From assembly GCA_016708435.1 (NCBI GenBank), contig JADJFV010000034.1:1-64000 (forward strand): DNA of 64,000 nt. Direction: 5' to 3'. The notes under the pieces are model-generated. The model searched no databases and was not told the origin of the DNA. It was given only the letters and a program-made list of their open reading frames with translations. Origin of the DNA: Leptospiraceae bacterium (GTDB lineage: Bacteria > Spirochaetota > Leptospiria > Leptospirales > Leptospiraceae). The translations under genes were made by a program, and so were the position numbers. This document shows positions 35,681 to 45,081 of the stretch, one piece after another. Every line of letters starts with the position of its first letter. The first letter of the stretch is position 1.

Positions 35681-36277
35681 ATGCCACAAGTTACATCACT
35701 TGCACCAGATTTTACAGCAGAGGCTGTTGTCGGTTCGGAATTTAAAAATTTAAAATTATCAGATTACAGAGGAAAATGGGTAGTGCTTTTCTTTTACCCA
35801 CTTGATTTCACATTTGTATGCCCAACAGAAATTGTAGAGTATGATGCAAAGCTAGACGAATTCAAAAAAATAGGCGCTGAGGTAATCGGTGTTTCTATCG
35901 ACAGTAAATTTTCTCATCTTGCTTGGAAACAAAAAGCTAGAAAAGAAGGTGGAATCGGTGACATCAAATACCCATTAGTCGCTGACATCACAAAACAAAT
36001 TTCAAGAGACTTCGGAGTATTAATTGATTCCGGTGACGATGCAGGTGTTGCTTTAAGAGGAACATTCATCATTGATCCAAAAGGAATTATCCGTCAAGCT
36101 ACTGTAAATGATCTTCCTGTTGGAAGAAATATCGACGAAGCAATTCGTTTAGTAAAAGCATTTCAGTTCAACGAAAAGCACGGCGAAGTTTGCCCGGCTA
36201 ACTGGACTGAAGGTGGAAAAACAATGTCGCCTGACGTTGTAAAATCAAAAGAATACTTTTCAGCAGTAAATAAATAA
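35681..36277 (+). CDS. Typical 2-Cys peroxiredoxin (AhpC/Prx1 type)
   Basis: The protein has 198 residues. It reduces hydrogen peroxide and organic peroxides using thiols. The peroxidatic Cys is in DFTFVCPTEIVEYD, and the resolving Cys in HGEVCPANWTEGGKTM near the C-terminus. The catalytic Thr (FVCPT) and the GTFIIDPKGIIRQ strand are typical of the Prx1 class. GAGGAG lies eight bases before the ATG, and a palindromic candidate operator is upstream. It precedes sufB, another oxidative-stress-linked gene, but a palindrome separates them. Confidence 0.95.
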   Translation: MPQVTSLAPDFTAEAVVGSEFKNLKLSDYRGKWVVLFFYPLDFTFVCPTEIVEYDAKLDEFKKIGAEVIGVSIDSKFSHLAWKQKARKEGGIGDIKYPLVADITKQISRDFGVLIDSGDDAGVALRGTFIIDPKGIIRQATVNDLPVGRNIDEAIRLVKAFQFNEKHGEVCPANWTEGGKTMSPDVVKSKEYFSAVNK

Positions 36278-36296
36278 GTTTTAAGAAATCAATTTC

Positions 36297-36422
36297 TGCC
36301 ACAGAGGCACAGAGACACGGAGTTAAATTATTTTTGTTTGATTCATGAACATTGATACTTCATATTGATTCATGTAGAAAGCTAATTAAATAAGCCCTCT
36401 GTGACTCAGTGTCTCTGTGGCA
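36297..36422. repeat. TGCCACAGAG / CTCTGTGGCA interrupted palindrome
   Basis: TGCCACAGAGGCACAGAGAC at the left pairs with GTGTCTCTGTGGCA at the right around a non-coding centre. A half-copy (GCCACAGAGACGCTGAGACA) is at about 59986-60006. A dispersed palindrome family. Confidence 0.65.
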
Positions 36423-36454
36423 ATCAATTACTCGTATTATACTAGGAGATAACT

Positions 36455-37867
36455 ATGACAACAACGGAATTAGTGGATAACGACAAATACTACCAGGCGG
36501 ATAATTTTCCGAAGGGTTTGACTCGTAAGGTTGTCGAGTCTATCTCGCATATTAAAAATGAACCCGGATGGCTAACAGAGTTTCGCCTCCAGGCTTTTGA
36601 AGTTTATGAACAAAAGCCAATGCCTACCTGGGGATTCTTTCCTGATTTTCATGTAAACATTGACTCTTATACACATTATGTAGGAAGCAATCAAAAAAAG
36701 AAAAAGTCCTGGGACGATGTAGATCCCGAAGTAATGCGAAGCTTCGAGAAGCTTGGGATTCCCGAGCATGAAAGAAAGTATCTGGCTGGAATCGAAGCCA
36801 TGAACGACTCTGAAACCGTTTATGCAAACGTTAAAAAAGAATTAACTGATCTTGGAATTATATTTTGTGATATAGATACGGCTATTAAAGAGTATCCGGA
36901 TATTGTAAGAAAGTATCTTGGAACGATAGTCACCATAGGCGATAATAAATTTTCTGCCCTCAATTCCTGTGTGTTTAGTGGGGGCTCATTTGCGTATTGT
37001 CCGAAAGGGGTTAAGACTCCTATGCCGCTACAGGCTTATTTTAAAGTAACTGCTGCGAGTAGTGGACAATATGAAAGAACTCTTCTCATTGCTGACGAAG
37101 GAGCAGAGATTGAATACAGTGAAGGCTGTAGCTCTGTGCAAGACAAAGGAACCAATTTTCACACAGCAGTCGTAGAGTTAATCGCTCACAAGCATGCAAA
37201 GATAAATTATACAACTATCCAGAATTGGAAGAAGAATATGTACAACTGGACAGTGAAGAGAGGTTTATGCCACGAATCCGCTCATATTACCTGGACAGAT
37301 TGTAATATTGGAGCGAATACTATTAAGTATCCGGGGATTGTTCTAAAAGGCGATCATTCAACTGGAAGTGTTCTCTCCCTTGCTTTTGCCGGTCATGGAC
37401 AAGTGCAGGATACAGGAGCACGTATTATTCATATTGGAAAAAATACTCGTAGCAATGTTTTAGCAAAAGGTGTATCGCTTGACGGTGGGGTAAATTCCTA
37501 TCGTGGTTTAGTCAAATTTGAGCCTTCTTCTAAAGATGCATTTAGTCATATCAAATGCGACGGACTCATGATGGACGATCATTCCTCTTCTCATGCTTAT
37601 CCCTATAATGATATCAGTGGAGAGCATGGCTCTTTGAACTATGAAGCGACTGTTTCTAAGATTGACGAAGACCAACTTTTTTATCTCCAATCCCGCGGAT
37701 TAAGTGAAGACGATGCAAAGCTTCTAATTGTAAACGGATTTTGTGAAAGTATCGTAAAAGAGTTAAACGTAGAGTATTCGGTCGAGATGACAAGACTCAT
37801 TCGAATGATTTTAGAAGATGGCAAAGTAATTGCCGAAGCGCCTAAGGTTGAGAAATTGACAAAGTGA
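36455..37867 (+). CDS. sufB: Fe-S cluster assembly scaffold SufB
   Basis: A 470-residue SufB with standard length and blocks: PGWLTEFRLQAFE, GGSFAYCPKGVKTPMPLQAY, EYSEGCSSV, NFHTAVVELIAHKHAKINY, HITWTDCNIGANTIKYPG, and the C-terminal KCDGLMMDDHSSSHAYPYND. With SufC and SufD it builds Fe-S clusters in the cytoplasm. No sufC or sufD is adjacent, so the operon is split or they lie elsewhere. Its stop overlaps the GTG start of rlmN (GTGA). Confidence 0.97.
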   Translation: MTTTELVDNDKYYQADNFPKGLTRKVVESISHIKNEPGWLTEFRLQAFEVYEQKPMPTWGFFPDFHVNIDSYTHYVGSNQKKKKSWDDVDPEVMRSFEKLGIPEHERKYLAGIEAMNDSETVYANVKKELTDLGIIFCDIDTAIKEYPDIVRKYLGTIVTIGDNKFSALNSCVFSGGSFAYCPKGVKTPMPLQAYFKVTAASSGQYERTLLIADEGAEIEYSEGCSSVQDKGTNFHTAVVELIAHKHAKINYTTIQNWKKNMYNWTVKRGLCHESAHITWTDCNIGANTIKYPGIVLKGDHSTGSVLSLAFAGHGQVQDTGARIIHIGKNTRSNVLAKGVSLDGGVNSYRGLVKFEPSSKDAFSHIKCDGLMMDDHSSSHAYPYNDISGEHGSLNYEATVSKIDEDQLFYLQSRGLSEDDAKLLIVNGFCESIVKELNVEYSVEMTRLIRMILEDGKVIAEAPKVEKLTK

Positions 37868-38885
37868 AAACAATACTTAAAGGTCTGACCCTTTCTCAGC
37901 TAGAAGATTTTTTTGCAAATCTAGGTGAGCCAAAATTCAGAGCCAAACAATTATTTCAAGGCATTTATCGAGATAGGCTTTCTTCTTTTGAAGAATTTTC
38001 CACTCTCTCCAAGTCTTTAATCGCAAAGCTCAACGAAGTCGCAGAGCTGCCTAGTTTAAAAGTAGGTCGTCATTTAACTTCCAAAGATGGAACTCATAAA
38101 ATGACTTTCAAAGTAGAGGAAGACAAAGAAGTCGAAGCAGTGTGGATTCCTTCGGGGGATGATGGACGTAAGACGATTTGTATTTCTTCTCAGATTGGTT
38201 GCACTCTTGCCTGTAAATTTTGCGCCACTGGACTTTTAGATTTTAAAGGCAATCTAAAGACCTGGCAGATTATAGACCAAGTCATGCAAGTGGAGAAGTT
38301 AGTAGGGGACCGAGCAACCAATATTGTCTTTATGGGAATGGGTGAGCCTATGCACAATTATTTTTCTGTAATGAATGCTGCCCATATGCTTCATCACCCT
38401 GATGCCTTTAACATTGGCTCAAACGAATTACTATTTCTACTGCGGGTGTCATTACCGGTATAGACCGATTTGTCGCTAATCATGAACCTTTTAATTTTGC
38501 TATCTCTCTTAATCATCCAAATCCAGAAACACGAAAGACCATTATGGGGATAGATGAGAAGTATCCGCTAGAAAAACTTCTTACTGCAGCGCGTAATTTT
38601 ACAAAGACACTAAATCGAAAAATTACATTTGAGTATGTGATGATTCCTAATATTAATATGGGAAAAGAGAATGCTCGTAGGCTAGTAAAGATTGCCCGCT
38701 CTGTGAATTGCAAAATTAATTTAATTCCACTCAATACTGAATTCAATGGTTGGTCTAGACCAAGCGAAGAAGAAGTAGAGCATTTTAAAGAACTCATCAA
38801 GCCCGCGGGAGTTCCAATTATGAATCGTCGCTCCCCAGGTAAGGATATTCATGGGGCTTGTGGCATGTTGTCTCTACGAGGTTAA
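37864..38885 (+). CDS. rlmN: 23S rRNA/tRNA adenine-C2 methyltransferase RlmN, one-base frameshift
   Basis: RlmN is a radical-SAM enzyme that methylates A2503 of 23S rRNA and A37 of some tRNAs. The cluster motif CTLACKFCATG and GMGEPMHNYFSV are clear in the first frame. The second frame carries ITISTAGVITGIDRF, ISLNHPNPETRKTIMG, INLIPLNTEFNGW and MNRRSPGKDIHGACGML. Adding one A to the run at 38421-38423 restores SKRITIST and gives about 340 residues, the normal length. An inactivating indel in this conserved gene is unlikely, so a consensus error is favoured. The GTG start is coupled to sufB. Confidence 0.93.
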
Positions 38886-39614
38886 AGAATGAATTGTTTC
38901 TAGGACGTTGATGTTTACCGTCTTGATGATTTCATTTTGATTTTCGAAAGAGGCTACTTTCCATTTGATACCTGTGTTGCTTGAATAAAAACTTCTTCCG
39001 CTTAATTCTTTGTTGTTGAAGAGTCTTCCAATTCCAGACGCACGCACTATATTCAAAGAATAATTCCTTGAATACTCAGAAAACAAATCTAAGTCTTTTA
39101 GATATTCAGCAGGCTCTGTATCTGTATTGTAAATGGAAGAGGAGTTAAGTAGTAGTTCTACTTTCTCTTCCTGGATATGAGATAGGTAGGCTTCATTTTT
39201 ACTTTCATTTCCGATTAAAATTGCAAAGCGAACACCGCCCAAAATAAAGATAGATTCACTTTCTCCAGCGGTTACAGGCAAATCACCTGTTTTTTCTGGG
39301 ATTCTTGCATCATACCAATCAATGACATTGATGTCTTGAATGATAGGGCAGGATTCGTAGATTTTGCCATTAACCTCGCGAAGCACTGTGCCACCGATAA
39401 TGACCCCTTTGTAATACTCCGAAATTTCTAGGAGCTTGTCCACATAAATCTTATGATTGTGTAAGGTGCTCTTTTCGCTGACTTTCGCAAGTGTGGGAAA
39501 GAAACGAGGAAGAATTAAAAAATCAGATTTCTGCGAAATCAACTTTTGTTTTTGATCTCTCGATACGTCGGTGTTAATATTCTTTTGGAATACAGTAATC
39601 TTAATTATATTCAT
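38874..39614 (-). CDS. Nitrilase-superfamily-like protein lacking the catalytic triad
   Basis: The 246-residue fold follows carbon-nitrogen hydrolases: IKITVFQKNINTD, then DFLILPRFFPTLAKVS where nitrilases have the Glu, then KGVIIGGTVLREVNGKIYES, DWYDARIPEKTG where the Lys would be, and GGVRFAILIGNESKNEAYL where the Cys would be. Glu, Lys and Cys of the triad all appear replaced. The product may be a binding or regulatory pseudoenzyme. It converges on rlmN with a 12-base overlap. Confidence 0.7.
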   Translation of the reverse strand: MNIIKITVFQKNINTDVSRDQKQKLISQKSDFLILPRFFPTLAKVSEKSTLHNHKIYVDKLLEISEYYKGVIIGGTVLREVNGKIYESCPIIQDINVIDWYDARIPEKTGDLPVTAGESESIFILGGVRFAILIGNESKNEAYLSHIQEEKVELLLNSSSIYNTDTEPAEYLKDLDLFSEYSRNYSLNIVRASGIGRLFNNKELSGRSFYSSNTGIKWKVASFENQNEIIKTVNINVLETIHSLTS

Positions 39615-39667
39615 TTTACTCTCTTTTCTTTGCTAATTTTAATACATAAACGATTGAATTTGGAACA

Positions 39668-41497
39668 TCATAAGTCGCCCATTTCTTTGGGTGCTTCTGC
39701 TTTTTTGGTTGAATCCATTAAACTGTTGATGCTTAGATCCTCACCGGATAAATCTTTGCCAAAAGAAGCTAACATCTCTTCAGGGGTTAATTCTATTAGT
39801 CCCCCATACAAGTCACCACCTTCGGCTAACCTGGAAGCAAAGGCATAGGAATAACAGTATGCTTCCATAATACATTGCTTCACTTGTTTCTTATGAAGAC
39901 GTTTTTTAGATTCAATGGAATCAAACGCAATGATTTCTTCCATATTTCCAACAATCTCAGAAGGTCCTTTCATATCTTCAATCAGCATATTAAAGGAGTC
40001 ATATGATTTTTCGATATAATCCTTGATCGTAACTCGAACATTGCGTGATTGCTGACTTCTCTTTTGTTCAAGCCCTGTTGTTTTCTTCGAAGCTTCAATG
40101 TAATTGGTTCCCGGGTTGGCTTTGTGCATTGCTTGCTCTTTGAATACATCTACATAGATTTTAAACTGCTCCATGCAAGGTCTAGTCAATTCGTATACGT
40201 TCAGAAGTCTCTGTTTGTTGTCTACTTTTGTTCCGTTTACGTTTGATGGTTTTACATTGATTTTCTTTGTAGTCAATACAAACGAGTATTCATAGTCAAA
40301 TTCTTTAAAGAATAGATAGGTCAAAAGTGCTTTGTCGGTGTCTGGAACTTCTAAAAGCTCATTTCGTTGGTCATACTTTCTTCGAAGCTGTTCGATAGAA
40401 ACCTCACCCATTAACTTTCTACCATAAGCAAGTTCTTGATTATCTGCTTTGGTTGCATCCGAGTCTTCTTTTTTCTCTTCTAATTTTGGTTCTTCCTCTG
40501 GTTTATCTCCGCCGGCTTCTAATGGAAGATTTTCGCCTGCCTTTCTTTTACCTGGTTTTTCACTTTCGAGGATGTTAAGAAGATTTTCCATGTAAAGAGA
40601 AACCATTGGAATGTTTTTATTTTCATTTCGGATAATGATGTAATAGAGTTTTTCAAACATCTTATCGAATACAACTGAGATTTCGCTAGAAATCTTTTTC
40701 TTCTTGGTTGCATAGATAATAGCTGGTTTGTTTTCTAATCTTTGTAAAACTTCATAAGCTGTAAGCACAGCCTTTCTATAAGTTGCCTGGTAAGGATATA
40801 AGTAGTAAAGTTTTTTGAAAATCGAATAGACTGGTCTAGAAACTCTTGTAATAGGAACAGGAATATCTGGATTTGAAGAATAATCCATAAACAAATCATT
40901 GATTTCATTTGTATCATAGATTCTATGCGCTCTACCAATCAATTCTACGTAAATTGGGGAAATGCGATCCAACTCGCGGGTAATCTTAGGACCTAGTTGA
41001 GGATTGCCTAAAATATCGCTTCCTGCAATTTTGAACTCCAAGAGGGCTTGCTGAAATTCAACGCGCAACTCGGACATGAACTTTGGAAGTAGGTCTTTGT
41101 TTCCAAAAGTAGTTACGTTATTTGCCCAACATTTGAATTTGATGATAAGTCTGTTTGTGAAATTGCTCATTTCTGCATCCATTGCTCCCATTTGAGCTTT
41201 GGTAATGCTTACTTCTGTTCCATCATCATCGTCATCACCCCCACCAATGCCTCTATACATTCCTGGAGATACCTTCTTTTCGCTGCCTGAGCCTGAAGAG
41301 GAGGATTTAGATTTCTCATCTTTACCACCAAGGGCTTTCATTTTTTGTGTGTTACGAGGTTGTTGCTGTGGTTTGTCTTCTTTTTCGCGGACAACTTTCC
41401 CACCAGCAGATTTAAATTTATTCAACATATCGTTGCGTTCATTTTCAGCCATGCCGCCAACGCCGATTGCTTTTTTAGTTTTATCAAATTCAGCCAT
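39668..41497 (-). CDS. Large acidic/charged spirochaete-type protein
   Basis: A protein of 609 residues with no signal peptide. The N-terminal 80 residues are low-complexity and charged (KEDKPQQQPRNTQKMKALGG; a run of Asp near residue 90). A helical domain follows (FTNRLIIKFKCWANNVTTFG), then a second acidic linker (EEEPKLEEKKEDSDATKADN) and a C-terminal helical domain (KRLHKKQVKQCIMEAYCYSY). Two folded blocks joined by a disordered linker are predicted. Family not recognised. It is separated from the nitrilase-like gene by 53 bases. Confidence 0.75.
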   Translation of the reverse strand: MAEFDKTKKAIGVGGMAENERNDMLNKFKSAGGKVVREKEDKPQQQPRNTQKMKALGGKDEKSKSSSSGSGSEKKVSPGMYRGIGGGDDDDDGTEVSITKAQMGAMDAEMSNFTNRLIIKFKCWANNVTTFGNKDLLPKFMSELRVEFQQALLEFKIAGSDILGNPQLGPKITRELDRISPIYVELIGRAHRIYDTNEINDLFMDYSSNPDIPVPITRVSRPVYSIFKKLYYLYPYQATYRKAVLTAYEVLQRLENKPAIIYATKKKKISSEISVVFDKMFEKLYYIIIRNENKNIPMVSLYMENLLNILESEKPGKRKAGENLPLEAGGDKPEEEPKLEEKKEDSDATKADNQELAYGRKLMGEVSIEQLRRKYDQRNELLEVPDTDKALLTYLFFKEFDYEYSFVLTTKKINVKPSNVNGTKVDNKQRLLNVYELTRPCMEQFKIYVDVFKEQAMHKANPGTNYIEASKKTTGLEQKRSQQSRNVRVTIKDYIEKSYDSFNMLIEDMKGPSEIVGNMEEIIAFDSIESKKRLHKKQVKQCIMEAYCYSYAFASRLAEGGDLYGGLIELTPEEMLASFGKDLSGEDLSINSLMDSTKKAEAPKEMGDL

Positions 41498-41770
41498 TCT
41501 GGTTTAATCAATCCTCAATAAAATAATTCCGAGTCTTCTCGGTTCTACTAATATACTCTTCGGCAACCTGTTATGAGACAGAAAAAGGAAAAACGAGAGC
41601 GTAGCTTATTAGAATATTTATTTCATAATTAAAATCAATCTATTTTTATCAAAAAATTTCCAATTCCAAACTCTGGATTAGTCGTATTCTGTCTCATTAG
41701 ATTGCGTTATTTTTTATGCTAACGCAATTTTTACAATCTCTCCGATGGAATAGATGAGGGTTTATAATTC

Positions 41771-42928
41771 ATGTCAGATTCTAGTCAAGCAAAAAAAAAT
41801 CTAAATCAAATTTCAGTCGGTGAATTTTGGACAGCCAAACAAAGACAAGCGCATCCAATCCATTATGCAGTTAGTTATCGAGCAGCCTTTAAGCCGGAAT
41901 TACCTTCCTTCTTCATCCAGGAATATCTGGGAAAGAAAAAAAGGGTGGTTCTAGACCCATTTGGGGGACGTGGCACAACTGCAATCCAAGCCAATCTAGA
42001 CGGTCACTACGCCATTCACAATGATATAAACCCGCTTTCTCTTTTTCTTGCCAAATCAAGACAGGTAATTCCAAGTCTAGCTGAGATAAGTGAAAAACTT
42101 GCTTCTCTGGATTTGAGTAAAAAAGCAGAAGACTCGAAAATGGATGAAGACCTTTCTCCTTTTTTTCATAAAGATACTCTAAAAGAAATTAAAAATCTCA
42201 GACTGCAAGCAAAGAAAGATTCCTCTCACACGATGAATTATATCATGTTAACCGCTCTCTCTCGTTTGCATGGACACTCGAAAGGATTTTTTTCTGTCTA
42301 TACCTTTCCCCAATTTTCTATCTCTCCGGAGTCACAGCGGAGAAATAATAGTAAACGCAAACAGATACCTGATTATAGAGATATAAAATCTAGAATTCTT
42401 TCCAAAGCAAAACGGGATTTAAGTAAAGGCATTCCTCCTTTCTATCATGAATTTTCGAAAAAGAATCTCTATACAAATCATAGCTCTGAGAAAATGACAG
42501 GCATTGAAACATCTACTGTTGACTTTGTAGTTACCTCTCCTCCTTTCTTAGATAAAGTAAACTATGTAGAAGACAATTGGATGAAATGCTGGTTCATGGA
42601 TATTGGCTCTGAACTAACAGAAGAAATTTCCATGCTTCATTCCTTAGATGGTTGGACAAAATTCATCAAGGCATCTCTTAAAGAATGCTCGCGGGTAATG
42701 AAGAAAAACGCTCATCTTGTTATGGAAGTAGGCGATGTCCTTTCGGGGAAAACACTCATTAACCTCGACGATGTAGTCATTCACGCCTCCACCGGCACAG
42801 GTCTTTCCTGGGAAAAAACTTATATCAATACCCAAAAATTTACAAAGCTTTCCAATTGCTGGAATGTTTCCAATAACGAAAAAGGAACAAACTCAAACCG
42901 TTGTGTAGTGTTTAGGAATTTGAAGTAG
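41771..42928 (+). CDS. Orphan DNA methyltransferase
   Basis: A 385-residue amino-methyltransferase. The SAM motif VLDPFGGRGTTAIQANLDGH and catalytic FVVTSPPFLDKVNY (SPPF) are present, with the SAM motif first and the catalytic motif after a long insert. This fits DNA N4-cytosine or N6-adenine methylases. No restriction partner lies next to it, so it may be a stand-alone (epigenetic) enzyme or a leftover of a restriction system. The target site cannot be predicted from sequence alone. Confidence 0.88.
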   Translation: MSDSSQAKKNLNQISVGEFWTAKQRQAHPIHYAVSYRAAFKPELPSFFIQEYLGKKKRVVLDPFGGRGTTAIQANLDGHYAIHNDINPLSLFLAKSRQVIPSLAEISEKLASLDLSKKAEDSKMDEDLSPFFHKDTLKEIKNLRLQAKKDSSHTMNYIMLTALSRLHGHSKGFFSVYTFPQFSISPESQRRNNSKRKQIPDYRDIKSRILSKAKRDLSKGIPPFYHEFSKKNLYTNHSSEKMTGIETSTVDFVVTSPPFLDKVNYVEDNWMKCWFMDIGSELTEEISMLHSLDGWTKFIKASLKECSRVMKKNAHLVMEVGDVLSGKTLINLDDVVIHASTGTGLSWEKTYINTQKFTKLSNCWNVSNNEKGTNSNRCVVFRNLK

Positions 42929-42974
42929 AGGGTAATGGGCGTTATTTGTAAATTAGAAGATCACCACCGATGAC

Positions 42975-43300
42975 TTACACTGTCTTTCTAAACGTATACG
43001 TATAAGAAATAATTTCTCCTGTGGCAGTGGGAAGATGAACTATTGCGGATGACGCATTGCGCTTGACCACAGGTTTGAATTCTTTTCTTTGATTTCAAAA
43101 CGTAAGGCATGGCGGTAAATATGAAATAGCCTAACAGTCGCAGAAAATCTTTTTCTGTGAAGGAGTTGCTTTTCACTTCCCTTGTCTTTGTAAGAGGAGG
43201 GCATGCTCCGAATACAATTAGTTCCATTTCGCTGGTAGAAGATTAAATCACCAATACGTCCGCTGATTTCTTTAGAAAGAATACTTTTTAATTTTGCCAT
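42975..43300 (-). pseudogene. Small DUF6266-like protein, frameshifted
   Basis: The first frame (MAKLKSILSKEISGRIGDLI then FYQRNGTNCIRSMPSSYKDK) resembles small proteins with a SGRIGxxxFYxRNGxxxxRSxP core seen in Bacteroidetes and spirochaetes. After about 43085 coding continues in another frame (VVKRNASSAIVHLPTATGEI then ISYTYTFRKTV). Joining them gives about 108 residues. The role is unknown; some relatives lie near phage or surface genes. The break is again a one-base shift. Confidence 0.5.
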
Positions 43301-43689
43301 AATAGGCTCCTTTGTGCGACTATATAGTATTAGCCGCAGATTAAGTTTTAATAGAATAATATCGTTTAGTCCTTGCATGCATTATTATTTTAAAAACGCT
43401 ATTCAAAGACATGTATATATTCTCGTTCTAGAAGGTTTCTTTGTCAACAGAGTAGAAAAATATTTTTCCAATAATTACGTAGTTCAGCAGATAATTCTAC
43501 GATAAGTTAACGATTTATGAATCTTATTGTGAAGGAAAGCATCAAAGATAGTATCAAATATAGTCATAAAAATGTAAGACTATCTTTGGCACTATTCTTA
43601 AGAGTATCTTTGATACTATCATTGGTATATACGCATTAACCGTTTTGTTATACGTAATGGTATTTGTGAGTAAAGATTGGTAATAAACA
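43301..43689. other. Gene-free AT-rich stretch
   Basis: No convincing gene. It holds an inverted repeat pair (GATAGTATCAAA near 43550 and TTTGATACTATC at 43611-43622), which could fold into a long hairpin. Confidence 0.5.
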
Positions 43690-43881
43690 CAATGGGATGA
43701 AAAGGAAGAAAAATGGTATTTTTCGATTGTGGATGTTATTGCTATACTCACCAATCAAGCTGATTTTCAATTGGAAAGAAATTATTGGAAGGTTCTAAAA
43801 AGTAGACTTTTGAAGGAAGGAAATGAATCGGTTACAAATTGTAACCGGTTGAAATTAGTTGCTGAAAACGGTAAGATTAGG
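43690..43881 (+). pseudogene. Bro-N domain fragment
   Basis: A frame without start codon encodes QWDEKEEKWYFSIVDVIAIL followed by RNYWKVLKSRLLKEGNES. This is the core of the Bro-N domain of phage antirepressors and DinD-like proteins. It lacks both its first residues and its C-terminal partner domain. It runs in frame into the antitoxin gene at 43930, giving a chimeric open frame. Likely a prophage or mobile-element relic. Confidence 0.7.
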
Positions 43882-43929
43882 GAACTCTTTATTTTACTAC
43901 TTGACTTTGAATACACATTGAATCATAGT

Positions 43930-44169
43930 ATGCGTATGAAACGTACAAATCTTGTGTTAGATGAGAATATACTAGAACAGACTTTACGTCTTTCTCAAAA
44001 GAAAACCTACACAGAAGCAGTTACGATTGCAATGAAAGAATTTATTCGTGTAAACGAGTTTTCTAAAATATTTGAGTTTCAAGGAAATGGAATTTGGTCT
44101 GGTGATCTTTCTGAAATGAGAAAAGATGTTAAAGTAGTAAAAAGTAAAAATAAAAAGAAGTCAAAGTAA
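43930..44169 (+). CDS. VapB-type antitoxin
   Basis: An approximately 79-residue protein MRMKRTNLVLDENILEQTLR followed by LSQKKTYTEAVTIAMKEFIR: a strand-helix-helix DNA-binding unit of the type found in VapB antitoxins, with an Arg/Lys-rich tail. I start it at 43930 although the frame is open upstream, because upstream residues belong to the Bro-N fragment. A broken VapC toxin follows directly. Confidence 0.75.
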   Translation: MRMKRTNLVLDENILEQTLRLSQKKTYTEAVTIAMKEFIRVNEFSKIFEFQGNGIWSGDLSEMRKDVKVVKSKNKKKSK

Positions 44170-44361
44170 ACTTTCGAAGAGGCAATTGCCATTTACCGCC
44201 AAGCCCGTAAAAAGGGGATTACGATCCGCTCTTCAGTGGATTGCCTCATTGCGGCTATCGCTATTAAAAACCACGCAACCATTATACATAAAGACAGAGA
44301 CTATTCTGAAATTTGTAAATTTACAGCTTTGAAAGAAAAAAATATACAATCTATCCTCTAA
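44170..44361 (+). pseudogene. C-terminal remnant of a VapC toxin
   Basis: A frame without start encodes TFEEAIAIYRQARKKGITIR, then SSVDCLIAAIAIKNHATIIH and KDRDYSEICKFTALK. This is the second half of a PIN toxin: SxxDCLIAA helix with its catalytic Asp, then the strand ending in HKDRDY. The first 60 or so residues, with the first Asp, are gone. It begins at the antitoxin stop, the same pattern as at 2193. Confidence 0.78.
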
Positions 44362-45081
44362 TAGTAAAGAATACAACAAATGCCCACTGCGACTTTACGA
44401 AAATTACGGAAGGCTTCTTTATTGGTTGTGGTGCGGATAGTGTTTGTTTGTCTCTATTTAATATACACAGTAATTAATACAAATTTCCTTTTATTATACA
44501 GAGTTTGAATTTCTCCATTAAAGGTTTCAGTTGGAACTTCGTCTTCTGTAACTTCTGTCCATCCGTCGAGAGTCTTTCTATGTAACTTTCCATCTTGCGA
44601 GATATGAACCGTTCCGATTGGGAATTTATTTTATCGGTAAAGGGGAGGGGGGTTGGGAAGGTAACATAAAAATTTTTAACCACGAAGGGCACGAAGATCA
44701 CGAAGGGATCTAGTAATTGAATTCAGTTTTTTCTTGGGTGTTTCTTACCCTTCGCGGTTAATTCCTTTTTTCCTTTTTCTTAAGCTGACAGCATTGGGTA
44801 GGGAAGGTCATCATTCCCGTTATGGAATTTTAAAATGCGAATGCATACCGGTTATTTTAGTTCCTGCTAGAGAAGCTTCTTTAGACAGGATGAACAAGAA
44901 CTATTGAGTAAGAAGCCGATATCGAATTCAGATTGCGAATTGCATGAAAAATAAGAATTTCATTTCAGGAAAAAATACTGAAATTATTGGAAATGCCTAG
45001 AATTATTGTTGTAAATTTCAGTGCCTTCTTATAGGATGCGACACGATAAGTTTCAAAGAATATTAAAAGGTAAACAAAACT
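44362..45081. other. Gene-poor stretch with gene relics
   Basis: Contains a dispersed palindrome (44677-44761) and, on the minus strand near 44470-44640, a start-less frame (PIGTVHISQDGKLHRKTLDG, then WTEVTEDEVPTETFNG) that looks like the tail of a lost protein. Nothing else is supportable. Confidence 0.5.
44677..44761. repeat. CCACGAAG imperfect palindrome, copy 3
   Basis: TTAACCACGAAGGGCACGAA at the left and CTTACCCTTCGCGGTTAA at the right; same family as 23197 and 26666. Confidence 0.7.
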
